A stretch of DNA of 64,000 nt from Selaginella tamariscina (GCA_003024785.1 PUQB01000170.1:210545-274544); one strand, 5' to 3'; counted from the stretch's first letter, positions 47,903-60,129 are shown. Notes: generated from the letters alone by a model not told the origin. Translations and numbers: made by a program.

Positions 47903-48565
47903 GACCAGCCTCGGCATTAAGCTAGACAGTGGTACTATAAACTCTAAGTATTTCAAAGGCACCGGATTCAACACGGTTAGGAGACCACTGTTAGGGGTCA
48001 ATTGGGAAGTGTCATCGCATACGTACAAATGAAGGGTACTAAAAATCAAACTCTCCACTTAAAAAGTATCTCCTTTCGTTACCACACATTAATAAATATA
48101 TAAAAATACTTTCATAAGGTAAATCGTAGTTCACTTGCAATTTTCAAATTTAGAAAGAGATTGTTAATTATAAGTTATATATTACATAATTTTTCTTAAT
48201 ATTGTAACACATATCACATATATTTTGATTTGAATATTATATTATATATTATAGATTATATATTTATAATATTAGCTTATAATAATAATAATAATAATAA
48301 TAATATATTTATAATATTATATTAAAAACACATTATTTATCTTTAAATTAAAATCTAAAAATGTACATTGAGATTTTTTAAATATAAATCCCAATATTAA
48401 AATAAAAATTAGAAAAATTTATAAAATTACATTTTAAAATTCAAAATATCAATGAATTTGTTACTTAATTGGTTTTCATAATAAATTTATCTTTTTATTT
48501 TTGCCTTAATTTATTATAACTTTTATTTATTTATTTTATCATTTTATTAACTTATATTTTTCATC

Positions 48566-48604
<39 letters not shown>

Positions 48605-50438
48605 GATTAAACATAATATATAATACTCTTAAGAATATGTAAATATTTAATTTTAAACCTTATAAAAACATTAGCCTGAAACGAAAACATAATTTAAGGA
48701 GTTTGATTCATACAAACTTCTTCATTATATAGTTATATTGTTGCTTAAACTATATATGTTATGTAGATACGATCGTTAATTTAATTTAGAACACTTATGT
48801 AATACGAGAGAGAATATGTAATATGACAAATGTTAGTTATAGTGTAGAATTATAATGTGACAAACATTGCCTATAATCCAAAATGTTTAATTGTTAATAT
48901 TAAATTGTTGTGGGTACACAAGTATTGCATTTATGGTAAGTCTATTATAACTAAGGTATAATTTAAAAAGCTTTTTATTAACTAAGGGCTTCTATTATAG
49001 TTAATTAAGCATATTACGTAATCAACACTACTCCCTTTTTTTCTTCTATTTTAATCAAGATCATTAATATTTAATTAGTAATTTGACAAATGTTTAATGA
49101 GAACTTAATTATAAGAAAAATGTATAATAAATGTACCATTGAAAAAATAAATTATACACTTTCAATATTAAAACACCTATATAGTTTGCTTTTAAACTTT
49201 TTTTAGAAGAATGTGTGAGATGGAGATGATTGAAAGGTGAGCTAGAGATATCATAACTCTTTATTTTTAAAATTATTATTTAATTATCATTTAAATATAA
49301 TTTTAAAATTATATTAATTTTTGTGAAACTCACTTTCATATCTATAAAAAAATGTAGAGTTAAATTGGTTCAAAAAAGTATGACACATTATGTGACTGGA
49401 TGTATCATGATAATTTTAACAACATTAAAAATTGTGAAATTAAGGAATAAAAGAGATGGAAATAGAATATTACTATTTAGTACTTGATGTTGGAAATAAG
49501 CGAGAATATATGTAGAGAATATAAGGTTTGTTTTAGTATTTATAAATATGAATGTTGTAATTAAAATGAGAATGATACATGAAAATGGGAATATAAAAAA
49601 AATCTTTAATTAATACTTAAGTATTAATTATTAATGTTTTAAACATACATTTTAAAGAATATTCTTTCTTTAAACATATATTATTCTAAAAATTATTTCT
49701 TTATATTAAAAAATGCTAATTAAATAATTAAAATTACTAATTATTAAGAAAATAGGACTATAAACATTCCCATTTTAATTATAATATTCATAAATGAAAG
49801 GTGGAAATCATTCTTAAATGATAATTTATTACATATGTATTCATTTAGTATCAACACTCTTAATGGCTTTTTAATAATAAAAATTCTTTTAAATTATACA
49901 TCATAAAGAATTTTAAACATAAAATTGAATATTATAGTTTTTTTTTCCTAGTTACCAATGTGAAATAATCTAAGGCTAATCAATCATGGATGCTCGTGGT
50001 ATAATTATTTTTTAAACAAGGGGTAAACAACAGGTTAAATAAGTGAAAAAAAAAGATCTTTAATTAATGAATGTTCTTAGTAGTATGATTTATATAGTTT
50101 CTTAAATTTAATAAATTCATGATCATAGTTAAAGGTTAAGTTGAAGAACAAAAGGAAAAAATTAATGTACAAGTGTTAGAGATTGCACACTTAAAACCAA
50201 AAAAAATTAAGAATGAGTTTATTATAATGAAAAAATCAAGTTATAGTTGCTGAGGATGAAGTGAAAAAAATAAGAAGAATGTGATAAAAATATTAGTTTT
50301 TTCAAGATGTATCAGTTAGAAAACATGTGGGTCGTTCAAAAGGTTTAGTATCATCAATATAATTTGTTGTAAATATGGCAGTCAAAGAGATGCAAAAGCA
50401 AATATAAAATGTTAAATATATTTTACAATGACTATGGA
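47903..50438. other. AT-rich spacer of tandem unit 3
   Basis: Non-coding spacer alignable with units 1 and 2, cut at 50438 by an LTR. It contains a (TA)n tract at 48566-48599, an ATA/TAA tract at 48280-48304 and the MITE described separately. Confidence 0.6.
49548..49791. mobile_element. MITE-like insertion with 27-bp terminal inverted repeats
   Basis: The ends ATGAATGTTGTAATTAAAAT... (49548-49574) and its partner (49765-49791) are inverted repeats matching at 24 of 27 positions. The element is about 244 bp, AT-rich and non-coding, flanked by TAAAT-type duplicated bases. Units 1 and 2 have uninterrupted sequence at the matching place (about 24080 and 40980), so this is an insertion in unit 3. 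Superfamily not determined. Confidence 0.75.
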
Positions 50439-51536
50439 TGTCATAGTTTTTATTATGACTCTTTTTTACTTTTGTATATTGACTGTTTTACCTATTGAAT
50501 TATGTTGATAAACCCTAGGTGTAAAAAAACATGCTCGCTTAGTGCACTTGGATATTTAGTGATGGTCCAGCTGAGTGTCATTAGATATTTGTAAGAAACT
50601 CTAGGCGAAGTTAGCACTTTCATCTAGAAAACTCTTACTCTAGTTTTTCGTGTTCCAGTTAGGTTTTTGGGTGGTTCCAGTGGGGTTGACCTAACCCTAG
50701 GGTTGCCCTAACTGCATGCCCTTAGGTTATTAATGGGTCATTAATTAACTCATTAAGTATATTCTATTTGGGAATGAGATTCCATGCCAGCCCACTTATG
50801 TAAATAGAAAAACAAAGGGGGGCTTTGTCACATAAGGGTGGCACAATAAAGGGTTGTATCTTAATAATACAAGTTAAAGCTTGCAACGATACAAGAGCAA
50901 TGGACTCAATCATGAACCCAGGAGCTCTCCTACATGTACTACTTAATAAACTTCCAAATGATAGGGTACATCTCATCTTCAGGGTAGCTTACTCTTAACG
51001 TTAACGAATCCATGCTTGGGAAGTCTTGTCAAAATGCATGTTCCAAGAGGCAGAGGTTGAGGCTTGTCTCTAGCCTTCTCCTCCATGTCAAGTTTGGTGT
51101 AGCATTAATGGCCAAGTAAGGCACATCCGTGTCCTTGTTCAACTGTGAATGTGAAATTTTGTTTGACAGGTTCACATTACCCAGTTCCTAAGGGTTCACT
51201 AAGGGGTTCTAGAGTTGACATTTAAGAGCCACGTTTGTGGCACTTGGTGTAACTCTTAAATTTAAGGGTTATAGCTTAATAGCCCACATCGTGGAAGGCA
51301 GTGTCACATAGAGATGTAACACTGGGCTACACCCTTTGGGGTTGTGTCATGGGTTTGTCACCAAGGGGTTGGATACTTTAACAAACATGCATGTTTGTGC
51401 TCGTACTAGGGTGTTAAGCCTTGGGCATCCACTCAAGGGAGGTTAGGTCTTGTAACTAGGTGTGTTTTGACACACTTAGTTAGGAGAGTGTTCTCCTTAA
51501 GAACTAGGGGTTGAACAACCTAAGCTTGTTAACATG
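50439..51536 (+). mobile_element. Older, diverged LTR related to element C
   Basis: Starts TGTCATAGTTTTTATTATGA and shares ordered blocks with LTR C (GCTTAGTGCACTT, AAACTCTAGGCGAAG, CCTAACCCTAGGG, CCATGCCAGCCCACTTA, GTCACATAA). The identity is clearly much lower than between the two LTRs of element C. No terminal TGACA is visible before LTR C begins at 51537. It is likely a solo or truncated LTR into or beside which C inserted. Confidence 0.75.
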
Positions 51537-52507
51537 TGTCATAGTTTTTACTATGACTCGACCCTTTACTTTGGGGTTTGACTGTTGTTACCTACCGAGT
51601 TGTGTGGCGAACCCTAGTTGTAGTGAGAAACAGCCCCGCTTAGTGCACTTAGGTGTTTAGGGGTAGTCCGGCCGGTTGTCACTAGGTACCTCGAGAAACT
51701 CTAGGCGAAGGTAGTACTTACCCTCTAGAAAACTCTCCCCCAGTTTGACGTTACAAAAGATAGGTTTTCCGTTAAATATAGCTTGTCAAAAAGGGTTAGG
51801 GACACCCCTAGGGTTGACCTAACCCTAGGGTTGCCCTAACCCCACGCCCTAATACCCCCCCTAGGGGTTAGGTTAGGACAACCAGTTTCTCTAAGGGCTG
51901 GCATTTCCGTGCCAGCCCACTTACTCATTTAGGTAAACGGGGGGGGGGGGGGGTCCGTCACATAAATAAGGTAGAGTATATGTAGTGAGGCTTCCTGGGT
52001 TTAAAAGAGAGCTCGTTAACCTCCTACCGGTGCAAGCTAAGCTTGTGTCGTCAAGGTGCAACCCTCTGTTGTGCCGCCCAAACTTCCACACAACAGGGGT
52101 ACAACCCACCCTAGGGTTAGACTATCCTTATCGTTGGCAGGATCTTGCCTTTGAGATAGGGGCACGTCACTTCCAAGGAGTTAGTCAGATTCTTTGGTCC
52201 GAAAACCTGCCCGCAAGCTCAAAGACATTGCCCGAGTTTACGTTCCACAAAACTAGTGGTTGAGGCCTTGCTCCGGCCGCCTCAACCACGCCAAGCTAGG
52301 AACGACACCTAAAGCTCGGCTAGTCCGTGTATCTTGATTCACAAGGTGAGTCTCGTTTGTGGACTTAGTCAGCTAGGGTTTGACTTCCTAAGGCTTGGGT
52401 TCCTAATACGGGTTACTTTACCAGGTTCTGTGGGGTTTCCAAGAGAGGGGATTCCAGGGTTGGCACCTGGCAAGCCGCCTTTGTGGCACCAGGTAAAAAC
52501 TCTGACA
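51537..52507 (+). repeat. 5' LTR of element C
   Basis: TGTCATAG...CTCTGACA. The first 21 bp contain a perfect 8-bp stem (GTCATAGT-TTTT-ACTATGAC). The middle holds facing CCCTAA/TTAGGG words, a poly-G run (51939-51953) and a TATA-like ATAAATAAG near 51964. Confidence 0.95.
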
Positions 52508-52509
52508 AT

Positions 52510-52521
52510 TGGTATCAGAGC
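52510..52521 (+). other. Primer-binding site of element C
   Basis: TGGTATCAGAGC, two bases after the LTR end, is complementary to the 3' end of initiator tRNA-Met and is the usual primer site of plant Ty3/Ty1 elements. Confidence 0.95.
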
Positions 52522-52835
52522 AAGTTCTCTGCGGTCAGTAGGACTGCCTTAAGTCGTAGGGTGTTTCAATGTTTAGATAACTCTAAATTCTTGTTATACT
52601 CTATTGCTTTCGGTTGACATGTCTGTATTCTGCACAGAGAGTTTGATCCTGTGAGTTGTCAAACTTCGGAGAACACTTGCTCAGTGAGTTGGCGTGAGAT
52701 TCTAGGTATGTCCGAAAGTCTTATGCTAGTTTAAGCTGATGTGTGTGGGTGTACAACCTGTGCAGGGTGTTTCCAGTTTCACATTGGAAATATTCCAAGC
52801 ATATTCTCCGAGTGTTGACACTAGGGTTCAATACG

Positions 52836-54499
52836 ATGAGTAAGAGAAAGCAACCAGAGCCTGAGGCAGAGAGGGCTGTCGCAGAGGCTCAAAATGAGGA
52901 GATGGATGAGGTTGATCCAGGTCGACCCCCTAGAGTTAGACAACGACCTGGATGGCGAGAAATAATGATGGATGCTCTAAACGAACTTCGAGGAGATGTT
53001 TTGGGTTGAACGACCGAATCAATAATGTTGCCATTCGGATTCCGACGAATACTGTAGTGCCAGATGTTCCGCAACCAGACACACGAAAAAAGAAGAAGAA
53101 GCATGACTCAGAGTCAGGTTCCTCTGAATCAGATTCTTCGACGAAAGAAGGTGGTAGAGGTCCTAGTAAATTCAAACCGGTAAAGCCTTCGAATTTCATG
53201 GGTTTAAAGGATTACAAGGTTTTGGATGACTGGTTGTATGATATGGAAAGCTATTTTGAGGCTGCTTCCGTGAGAATGATAGAAAAGGTTGCATGTGCCA
53301 AGCAGTTTCTTAAAGAAGAAGCTAAGACTTGGTGGCGAATTGTTGAAGGTGAACGTGGATACCGAAATAGCTGGAAGCACATGAAAAAGGAGATCAAAAA
53401 GCAGTATATGCCGGATGATCTCGGTTTGCGATTGCGTGCTGACCTGGCACTTTGTCAACAGGGAGTTCGGGGAAGTCCAATGGACCACGTTTATCGATTC
53501 GAAAGTGTACGGCGATTGGTGCCAAATATGAGCGATGATGAAGCTCGAAGTTGCTTCATGGCTAGCTTGAATGAGAAGACGCGAAGAGAAATCTTAAGGT
53601 ACAAGCCAACAAGCTATTGGGAATGTCAAGAGGCAGCTCAAAAGGTTGCTTATGGCATGTCGTTAGAAGACTTGTACAAAGGGGAGGAAGCAAAACCTAA
53701 ACCAAGGAAGTTTCCTCCAAAGTCTGGGTTCAGAAGGTTTAATAGGCGACCAGATCAATCGCCATCAATTCGAAGTGCAAGTCCCTTTGTCGGCAGTTCC
53801 AAGTTTTTGGACACATCAAGACCCACCGGATTTCGGAAACCATTGGTGTTACCACCTCCTCAGCAGGCCAAAGGATCAGCTCCAAAGTCTGCTCCCCCGC
53901 GTTCCGCAGGCGGGGTCGTGAAATGTTATAATTGTAACAAGCCTGGTCATTTTGCTAAAGAGTGTCCGGCACCCTCACAACAATCAGGACATTTCAAGGC
54001 GATGGTAGAAGAGGAAGTTGCTGAACCAGAAACGCTTGAAGATCTGGAAGATGAGTCAGAAGAGGTAATGTTGTGCCAAACACAACCTGTCTTATTCGCT
54101 ATTCAAGACAAAACTGACCCTTTGCTATATTTGACAGGAAGGATACGAGGGGACCGAGTCCGAATGATGATCGATACTGGAGCAACATACAACTTCATAT
54201 CGACAAGTCTAGCTCGTCGATTGAATTTGGATGTAATAAAGATATGTGAAATAAAGATCAATTTTGGCAAAGGTTCTCAAAATACTAATAATATAGCAAG
54301 GGCAGTTCCTGTCCAAATCAAAGAATGGAAGGCTAAGTTAGACTTAGTTGTCTTGAATATGACGGGGTTTGACTTTTTTTTGGGTATGGAGTGGTTCCAT
54401 AAACATGTAATCGAAATGAGGGTTCTAGAAACAATCGGATCACGCTTGCAGCAGATAAAGAGGACATTAGAAAGACCACGCTCAAAATGGAAACGCTAA
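52836..54499 (+). pseudogene. gag and protease of element C (one frame break)
   Basis: The start MSKRKQPEPEAERAVAEAQN (ATG 52836) changes frame near 53000 and continues to 54499. Gag body: MGLKDYKVLDDWLYDMESYF, FLKEEAKTWWRIVEGE and LALCQQGVRGSPMDHVYRFE. The CCHC knuckle CYNCNKPGHFAKEC is at 53924-53965. Protease: MMIDTGATYNFISTSLARRL (around 54165-54220) and FFLGMEWFHKH. Apart from one indel all domains are intact, consistent with a young element. Confidence 0.9.
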
Positions 54500-55975
54500 C
54501 TGATAAGGATTGGAATCATATGTTCCTTACCTTAACTCAGTTGCGCAAGGCAGTTAGACATCAAGAACGTGTGTTTCTTGCAATGGTTTTGGATACTGGT
54601 GAAGTCAAAATAGGAGATGGTCAAGAATCTGTTCCTAAGCCTATTTTGAAAGTGTTGAACATGTTTAAGGATGTGTTGCCAGAAGACTTGCCGCCCGAGT
54701 TACCTCCACGACGAGTTGTGGACCACAGGATAGAGATTTTGCCAGGTTCGTCTCCACCGGCAAGAGCCCCATATCGGTTGAATCCTCAAGAGTTAGTAGA
54801 ATTGAAGAGACAGCTGACAGAATTGATAGGTCGAGGACACATTCGACCTAGTCGATCGCCGTATGGTGCACCTATCTTGTTGTAATGAAAAAGGATGGTA
54901 CGATGCGAATGTGTGTGGACTATCGAGCACTGAACGCGATAACTATCAAAAATAAGTATCCTCTTCCACGAGTGGACGACTTATTTGATAGGCTATCGAA
55001 AGCAAAGTATTTTTCAAGAATAGACTTGAGATCGGGTACCATCAGATTCGGGTAGCAGAGAATGACATTGAGAAGACCGCTTTTCGAACGCGTTATGGAT
55101 CATTTGAGTTTCTAGTCTTGCCATTCGGGTTGTGCAATGCTCCAGCAACTTTTTGCACAATGATGGATGATGTGTTTAGAGACTATCTAGACGAGTTCGT
55201 AGTGGTGTATATTGATGACATTCTGATTTTCAGTTCGACAATTGAGGAACATGTGGAACACTTAGAAAAAGTGTTTCAGAGGTTGAGAGAGAACCAGTTG
55301 TATGCTAAAGAAAGCAAGTGCGCATTTGGTCAAACCAAGATAGATTTCTTGGGACACTTGATCTCAGGTGGGGAGGTTGCCATGGACCCAAAGAAAATTC
55401 AAGCTATTACTGAGTGGATGACTTTAAAAGATGTGCATGAAGTTAGATCATTTCTTGGTCTGACAGGGTATTACCGAAGATTCATAAAGGGTTACTCGGA
55501 AATAGCGGCCCCATTGACAGATCTTACGAAAAACATTCCATGGCATTGGACTCCAGAGTGCCAACGTGCGTTCGTCAAACTCAAAGAGGCTATCTCTTCT
55601 GAGCCAGTTTTGCAGTTGCCCATCTTTGAAGATCCCTTTGAAGTAGAATGTGACGCTTCCGACTTTGCAATTGGTGGTGTATTGCAACAGAAAGGACATC
55701 CAGTGTCCTTTTTCTCGAAGAAGTTAGATGCCGCGCAAACTCGATGGCCTACTCACGAAAAGGAGATGTATGCTATTGTTGCTTCCTTGGAGTATTGGCG
55801 TCATTATCTTCCAAGTCATGGCACTGTGGTTTGGACAGATAGTGTAACTCTAAGGTATTTTGAAACGCAGCCGAAGCTATCGCCGAAGTATGCTAGATGG
55901 CAGCAGAAGTTGGCACGATTTCAGCCTGAAATCAACATAAGCGGGAAAGGACAATGTGGTAGCTGATGCACTCAG
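54487..55975 (+). pseudogene. Reverse transcriptase and RNase H of element C
   Basis: RT N-terminus ([36 protein letters not shown]) stops at 54885, where one T is missing before [21 protein letters not shown] second missing T near 55030 breaks RIDLRSGYHQIRV. From 55118 the frame is open: MPFGLCNAPATF, catalytic YIDD (55208-55219), FLGHLISGGEVAM, FLGLTGYYRRFI, then RNase H (VECDASDFAIGGVLQQKG; THEKEMYAIVASLEYWRHYL). An extra G near 55948 breaks SGKDNVVADALSRK. Confidence 0.9.
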
Positions 55976-56017
55976 TAGGAAAGGGTCATCTTCGATTATG
56001 TCAGCACCCTGTCAACT

Positions 56018-57686
56018 TTGGTGGATGAATTTGTGACGGCGTATCCTCAGGACAAGTTTGCTAAGGAGGCTTTGAGCCTGGTGGCAAAGAGGAAACAAGT
56101 TCATCAGTTACGAAGAGATGGTAATATTCCAGCAGGAATAGAAAGTCGAATGGATGCACTCAAACAGGCGCATTTTGCGGTACGAGATGGAGTTCTTTAT
56201 TATAAAGAAAAGAGACTCTATGTTCCAGAAGGGACATGGAGGGAGAGGCTGTTAAGAGAGCATCACGACGTTCCTTTGGCAGGACATGGTGGAAGGCATA
56301 AGATTGGCTTTGTTGAAGCAGGGATTCTATTGGCCGGGTATGATAGATGATGTTGCCAATATGTCAAGACATGCCCCACATGTCAACAAGTAAAGAGCCG
56401 ATCGCAAAAACGAGCTGGGAAGTTGCAGTGTANCTTTGTTGAAGCAGGGATTCTATTGGCCGGGTATGATAGATGATGTTGCCAAATATGTCAAGACATG
56501 CCCCACATGTCAACAAGTAAAGAGCCGATCGCAAAAACGAGCTGGGAAGTTGCAGTGTATACCGATTCCAGAGCGGCCATTTCAAAGTGTTACTTTGGAC
56601 TTTATCATGGGATTGCCAAAATCTTGTGGTTTTAATGCGCTCATGGTGGTAGTCGATCGATTTTCAAAGGTTGCTCATTTCATTCCAACTGTAGAGACAG
56701 TGAATGCAATTCAAGCAGCGAAGTTGTTCTTCCACGAAGTCATAAGAGTGCGCGGACTACCGGAAACCATGATCTCAGATCGGGATCCTCGGTTTACGGG
56801 GAAGTTTTGGGGACATTGTTTAAGCAGTTTGGTACGATGCTCAAGTTCAGTACAGCTACCATCCAAACTGATGGTCAAACGGAGAGGGTGAACCGACAAG
56901 TCGAGGACTATCTCAGATGCTATGTTCAAGGTGATCAACTTGATTGGGCTGAACACTTAGATATGGCTGAGATATGTTACAATAACTCGACACACTGCAA
57001 TCGGATGTAGCCCGATGGAAGTGTTAACTGGGAATAAGGGTGGTATTCCTCAGAGTATGGTGTTACCGAAAGACGATAGCAATCGAGTTCCATCTGTAGC
57101 AGAGTTCACGGGACAATTGTATCGAACATGGGAAGCTGCTCGTCAAGCGATGGCTGCAGCTCAGGAAAGGTATCGTCAGCAGTACGATAAACATCGGCGG
57201 GATGTAGAGTATCAGGTTGGGGATATGGTATTGTTGAGTACCAAAAACCTGAAGGTTCCAACGACTCTTTCGAGGAAATTTCTATCGCACTACATAGGTC
57301 CATACAAGGTGGTGAAGCAAGTAGGGAAAGTGGCTTATGAGTTAGATCTTCCTCCGGAGTTGGGAACAATACACAATGTGTTTCATGTCAATTTACTCGA
57401 GCCATTCCACAAGGATGAGAAACATCCGCAGAGATATGAAAGCTTACGTCCGCTTCCTGAGCTGGTCGGCGATATGAAGGAGTTCGAAGTTGAGTCGATA
57501 TTGGATGCAAAGGATATTAAACGCCGAGGGACGCGAAAACGTAAACGAGAATATCTTGTCAAGTGGAAGGGTTACCCGGCATGCGAGTCGACATGGGAAC
57601 CATTGGATAATCTACAGAACGCGATGGAGATAGTGAAGGAGTTTGAGGCAAGGTCTCAAACTGTTAGTAATGATGATAAGGAATAA
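56018..57686 (+). pseudogene. Integrase and chromodomain of element C
   Basis: Zinc-binding region (LREHHDVPLAGHGGRHK ... YVKTCPTCQQVKSR), DDE core (LDFIMGLPKS, VVVDRFSKVAHFIPT, TMISDRDPRFTGKFW, TDGQTERVNRQVEDYLRCYV), then DMVLLSTKNLKV and FHVNLLEPFHKD. The chromodomain (REYLVKWKGYPACESTWEPL) lies near 57548-57610. The zinc-binding part is interrupted by an artificial-looking 125-bp duplication around an N at 56433. Further frame changes occur near 56800-56830 and 57005. Confidence 0.88.
56308..56559 (+). repeat. 125-bp direct duplication around an N (probable assembly seam)
   Basis: 56308-56432 and 56434-56559 are the same sequence apart from one A, separated by the single ambiguous base at 56433. 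The duplicated text belongs to the integrase zinc-binding region. Confidence 0.95.
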
Positions 57687-58060
57687 AGCAAGTCTTTATT
57701 TCTTATTAACCAAGGGGCCGGCAACAACACTAACTAGAGGCCTCCTATATAAATTCTAGTTAAATAAAGAAATTAACCAGTGTTGTGTGCGTCGGGTGAC
57801 AGACTTTGCAGACGTGCAAAAGGTCTCCAAATGACTTCATGTCGCAGGTGGTGCCTCCGGCAGCTGGGTTTACGACTCAGTGAACGACGGTTCTGAAGTA
57901 CTTGGTTTCGCGTAATGCAAGGGGGGTAATAAAACTTATGTGAACTTTTGGCTGACTCCACATAGAGTGATATGTTAGTTTTGGTTAATTTTTTCTAACA
58001 TTATCTAGTCTTGGAGTTGGACGTCAACGAGGACGTTGACATTTTCAAAGGCGGGGAGTG
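57687..58060 (+). other. 3' untranslated internal region and PPT of element C
   Basis: Non-coding stretch after the chromodomain stop, ending in the purine tract AAAGGCGGGGAGTG that primes plus-strand DNA synthesis immediately before the 3' LTR. Confidence 0.8.
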
Positions 58061-59038
58061 TGTCATAGTTTTTACTATGACTCGACCCTTTACTTTGGGG
58101 TTTGACTGTTGTTACCTACCGAGTTGTGTGGCGAACCCTAGTTGTAGTGAGAAACAGCCCCGCTTAGTGCACTTAGGTGTTTAGGGGTAGTCCGGCCGGC
58201 TGTCACTAGGTACCTCGAGAAACTCTAGGCGAAGGTAGTACTTACCCTCTAGAAAACTCTCCCCCAGTTTGACGTTACAAAGATAGGTTTTCCGTTAAAT
58301 ATAGCTTGTCAAAAAGGGTTAGGGACACCCCTAGGGTTGACCTAACCCTAGGGTTGCCCTAACCCCACGCCCTAATACCCCCCCCTAGGGGTTAGGTTTA
58401 GGGTTAGGTTAGGACAACCATTTTCTCTAAGGGCTGGCATTTTGTGCCAGCCCACTTACTCATTTAGGTAAACAGGGGGGGGGGGTCCGTCACATAAATA
58501 AGGTAGAGTATATGTAGTGAGGCTTCCTGGGTTCAAAAGAGAGCTCGTTAACCTCCTACCGGTGCAAGCTAAGCTTGTGTCGTCAAGGTGCAACCCTCCG
58601 TTGTGCCGCCCAAACTTCCACACGACAGGGGTACAACCCACCCTAGGGTTAGACTATCCTTATCGTTGGCAGGATCTTGCCTTTGAGATAGGGGCACGTC
58701 ACTTCCAAGGAGTTAGTCAGATTCCTTGGTCCGAAAACCTGCTCGCAAGCTCAAAGACATTGCCCGAGTTCACGTTCCGCAAAACTAGTGGTTGAGGCCT
58801 TGCTCCGGCCGCCTCAACCACGCCAAGCTAGGAACGACACCTAAAGCTCGGCTAGTCCGTGTATCCTGATTCACAAGGTGAGTCTCGTTTGTGGACTTAG
58901 TCAGTAGGGGTTTGACTTCCTAAGGCTTGGGTTCCTAATACGGGTTACTTTACCAGATTCCGTGGGGTTTCCAGAGAGGGGATTCCAGGGTTGGCACCTG
59001 GCAAGCCGCCTTTGTGGCACCAGGTAAAAACTCTGACA
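58061..59038 (+). repeat. 3' LTR of element C
   Basis: Collinear with 51537-52507. The main differences are an extra TTTAGGGTTAGG-like insertion near 58390-58410 and a shorter poly-G run (58476-58485). Confidence 0.95.
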
Positions 59039-59839
59039 TTTCTTAGGAATAATAGTCAGCAAACTTGGTGGAAGTTGTTAATTAAAGAAAATGAAATCCT
59101 TGTTAGAGTGATATAAAGATTATCTTCCCAACTTAAGGTGTTAGCTTTGCAAGATAGAGGACACTTAATTCATAAGTGAATGTGTGTAAGTTGATATTTT
59201 TTGGGAAGGAGATATTCTTAGTAGGAGATTATGTTGACGTAGAACCAGATCCTAAATAAGAGAAATTTTGAAGTACTATATTGCATCTCAAACTAAATCA
59301 AATATAATAGGTTTTTTCTCATTTGAGTACTTTAAAGCTTCTTTGCTTAATGGGAGGCAAGAAGTAGATGAAGTAGGACTCAAAATTTTGGTACCAAGAA
59401 TGCATTTTTATAACTATGATAGCATTCATCCTATTAACAAGATTAGATGAGAGATAATGGTGCGTCCATATTAAGATAAAACAAAGGCAGAACACTCTTT
59501 GGTACTAAAAACTAGAACATCACAATTTCCAAATAAGTTATTAAGAGTGAGAAAAATTGGTTTACCTCTTGTTTGACCCTTAATAAGAGATGTGGTTGAG
59601 ATTCAAGCCACTAAAGGTGTAGGTGATGAAGTTTGGTATCCCAAGTGATAAAAGTTTTTATCAAAAGAAAAAAGTGCAACTCATGTGATTAAAGAGACAT
59701 GGAATAAGCTTTATAATGACTATATAGAGAAAAATAAATAATATTGAACTTGTTTAATTAAAAGATTGAATTATGAGCATGGTAAAAAAGGCAGACATAA
59801 TGTATATCTTCTACTATGAATGTAAAGTAAAGACTTATG

Positions 59840-59879
<40 letters not shown>

Positions 59880-60129
59880 TATTTATTTTCATTAAAGATA
59901 TGCATACAACCTTAAGACATTGAAACAATGAAATACAACTTTATTAAATTATTAAATACAAGTACAACATGGAGATTCATCAAAATAGTGAAATACAACC
60001 ATATTAAATACAAATAGCCGTGAGATATGTAACTTAAATTCGTATGTGTATCATTAAGCAAAATTATAAATTATTATCGGTGTATCTGAGTTTTTGTTTA
60101 TCACTATTAAAAATATAGTTAATTAATTT

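Larger units (their letters stand above)
51537..59038 (+). mobile_element. Ty3/Gypsy chromovirus, element C (young, full length)
   Basis: Full-length element of 7.5 kb: 5' LTR 51537-52507, tRNA-Met-type PBS TGGTATCAGAGC (52510-52521), gag-pol, PPT (58047-58060) and 3' LTR 58061-59038. The LTRs are 971 and 978 bp and differ by a handful of substitutions and small indels, so the insertion is recent. The order RT-RNase H-integrase-chromodomain places it in the chromoviruses. Direct flanks (ACATG before, TTTCT after) do not form a target-site duplication. Confidence 0.95.

Noticed and set aside
50764-50976. Minus-strand ORF in the old LTR (and 51921-52109, 58456-58641 in LTR C)
   Set aside because: Lies within LTR sequence; open by chance and duplicated with the LTRs.
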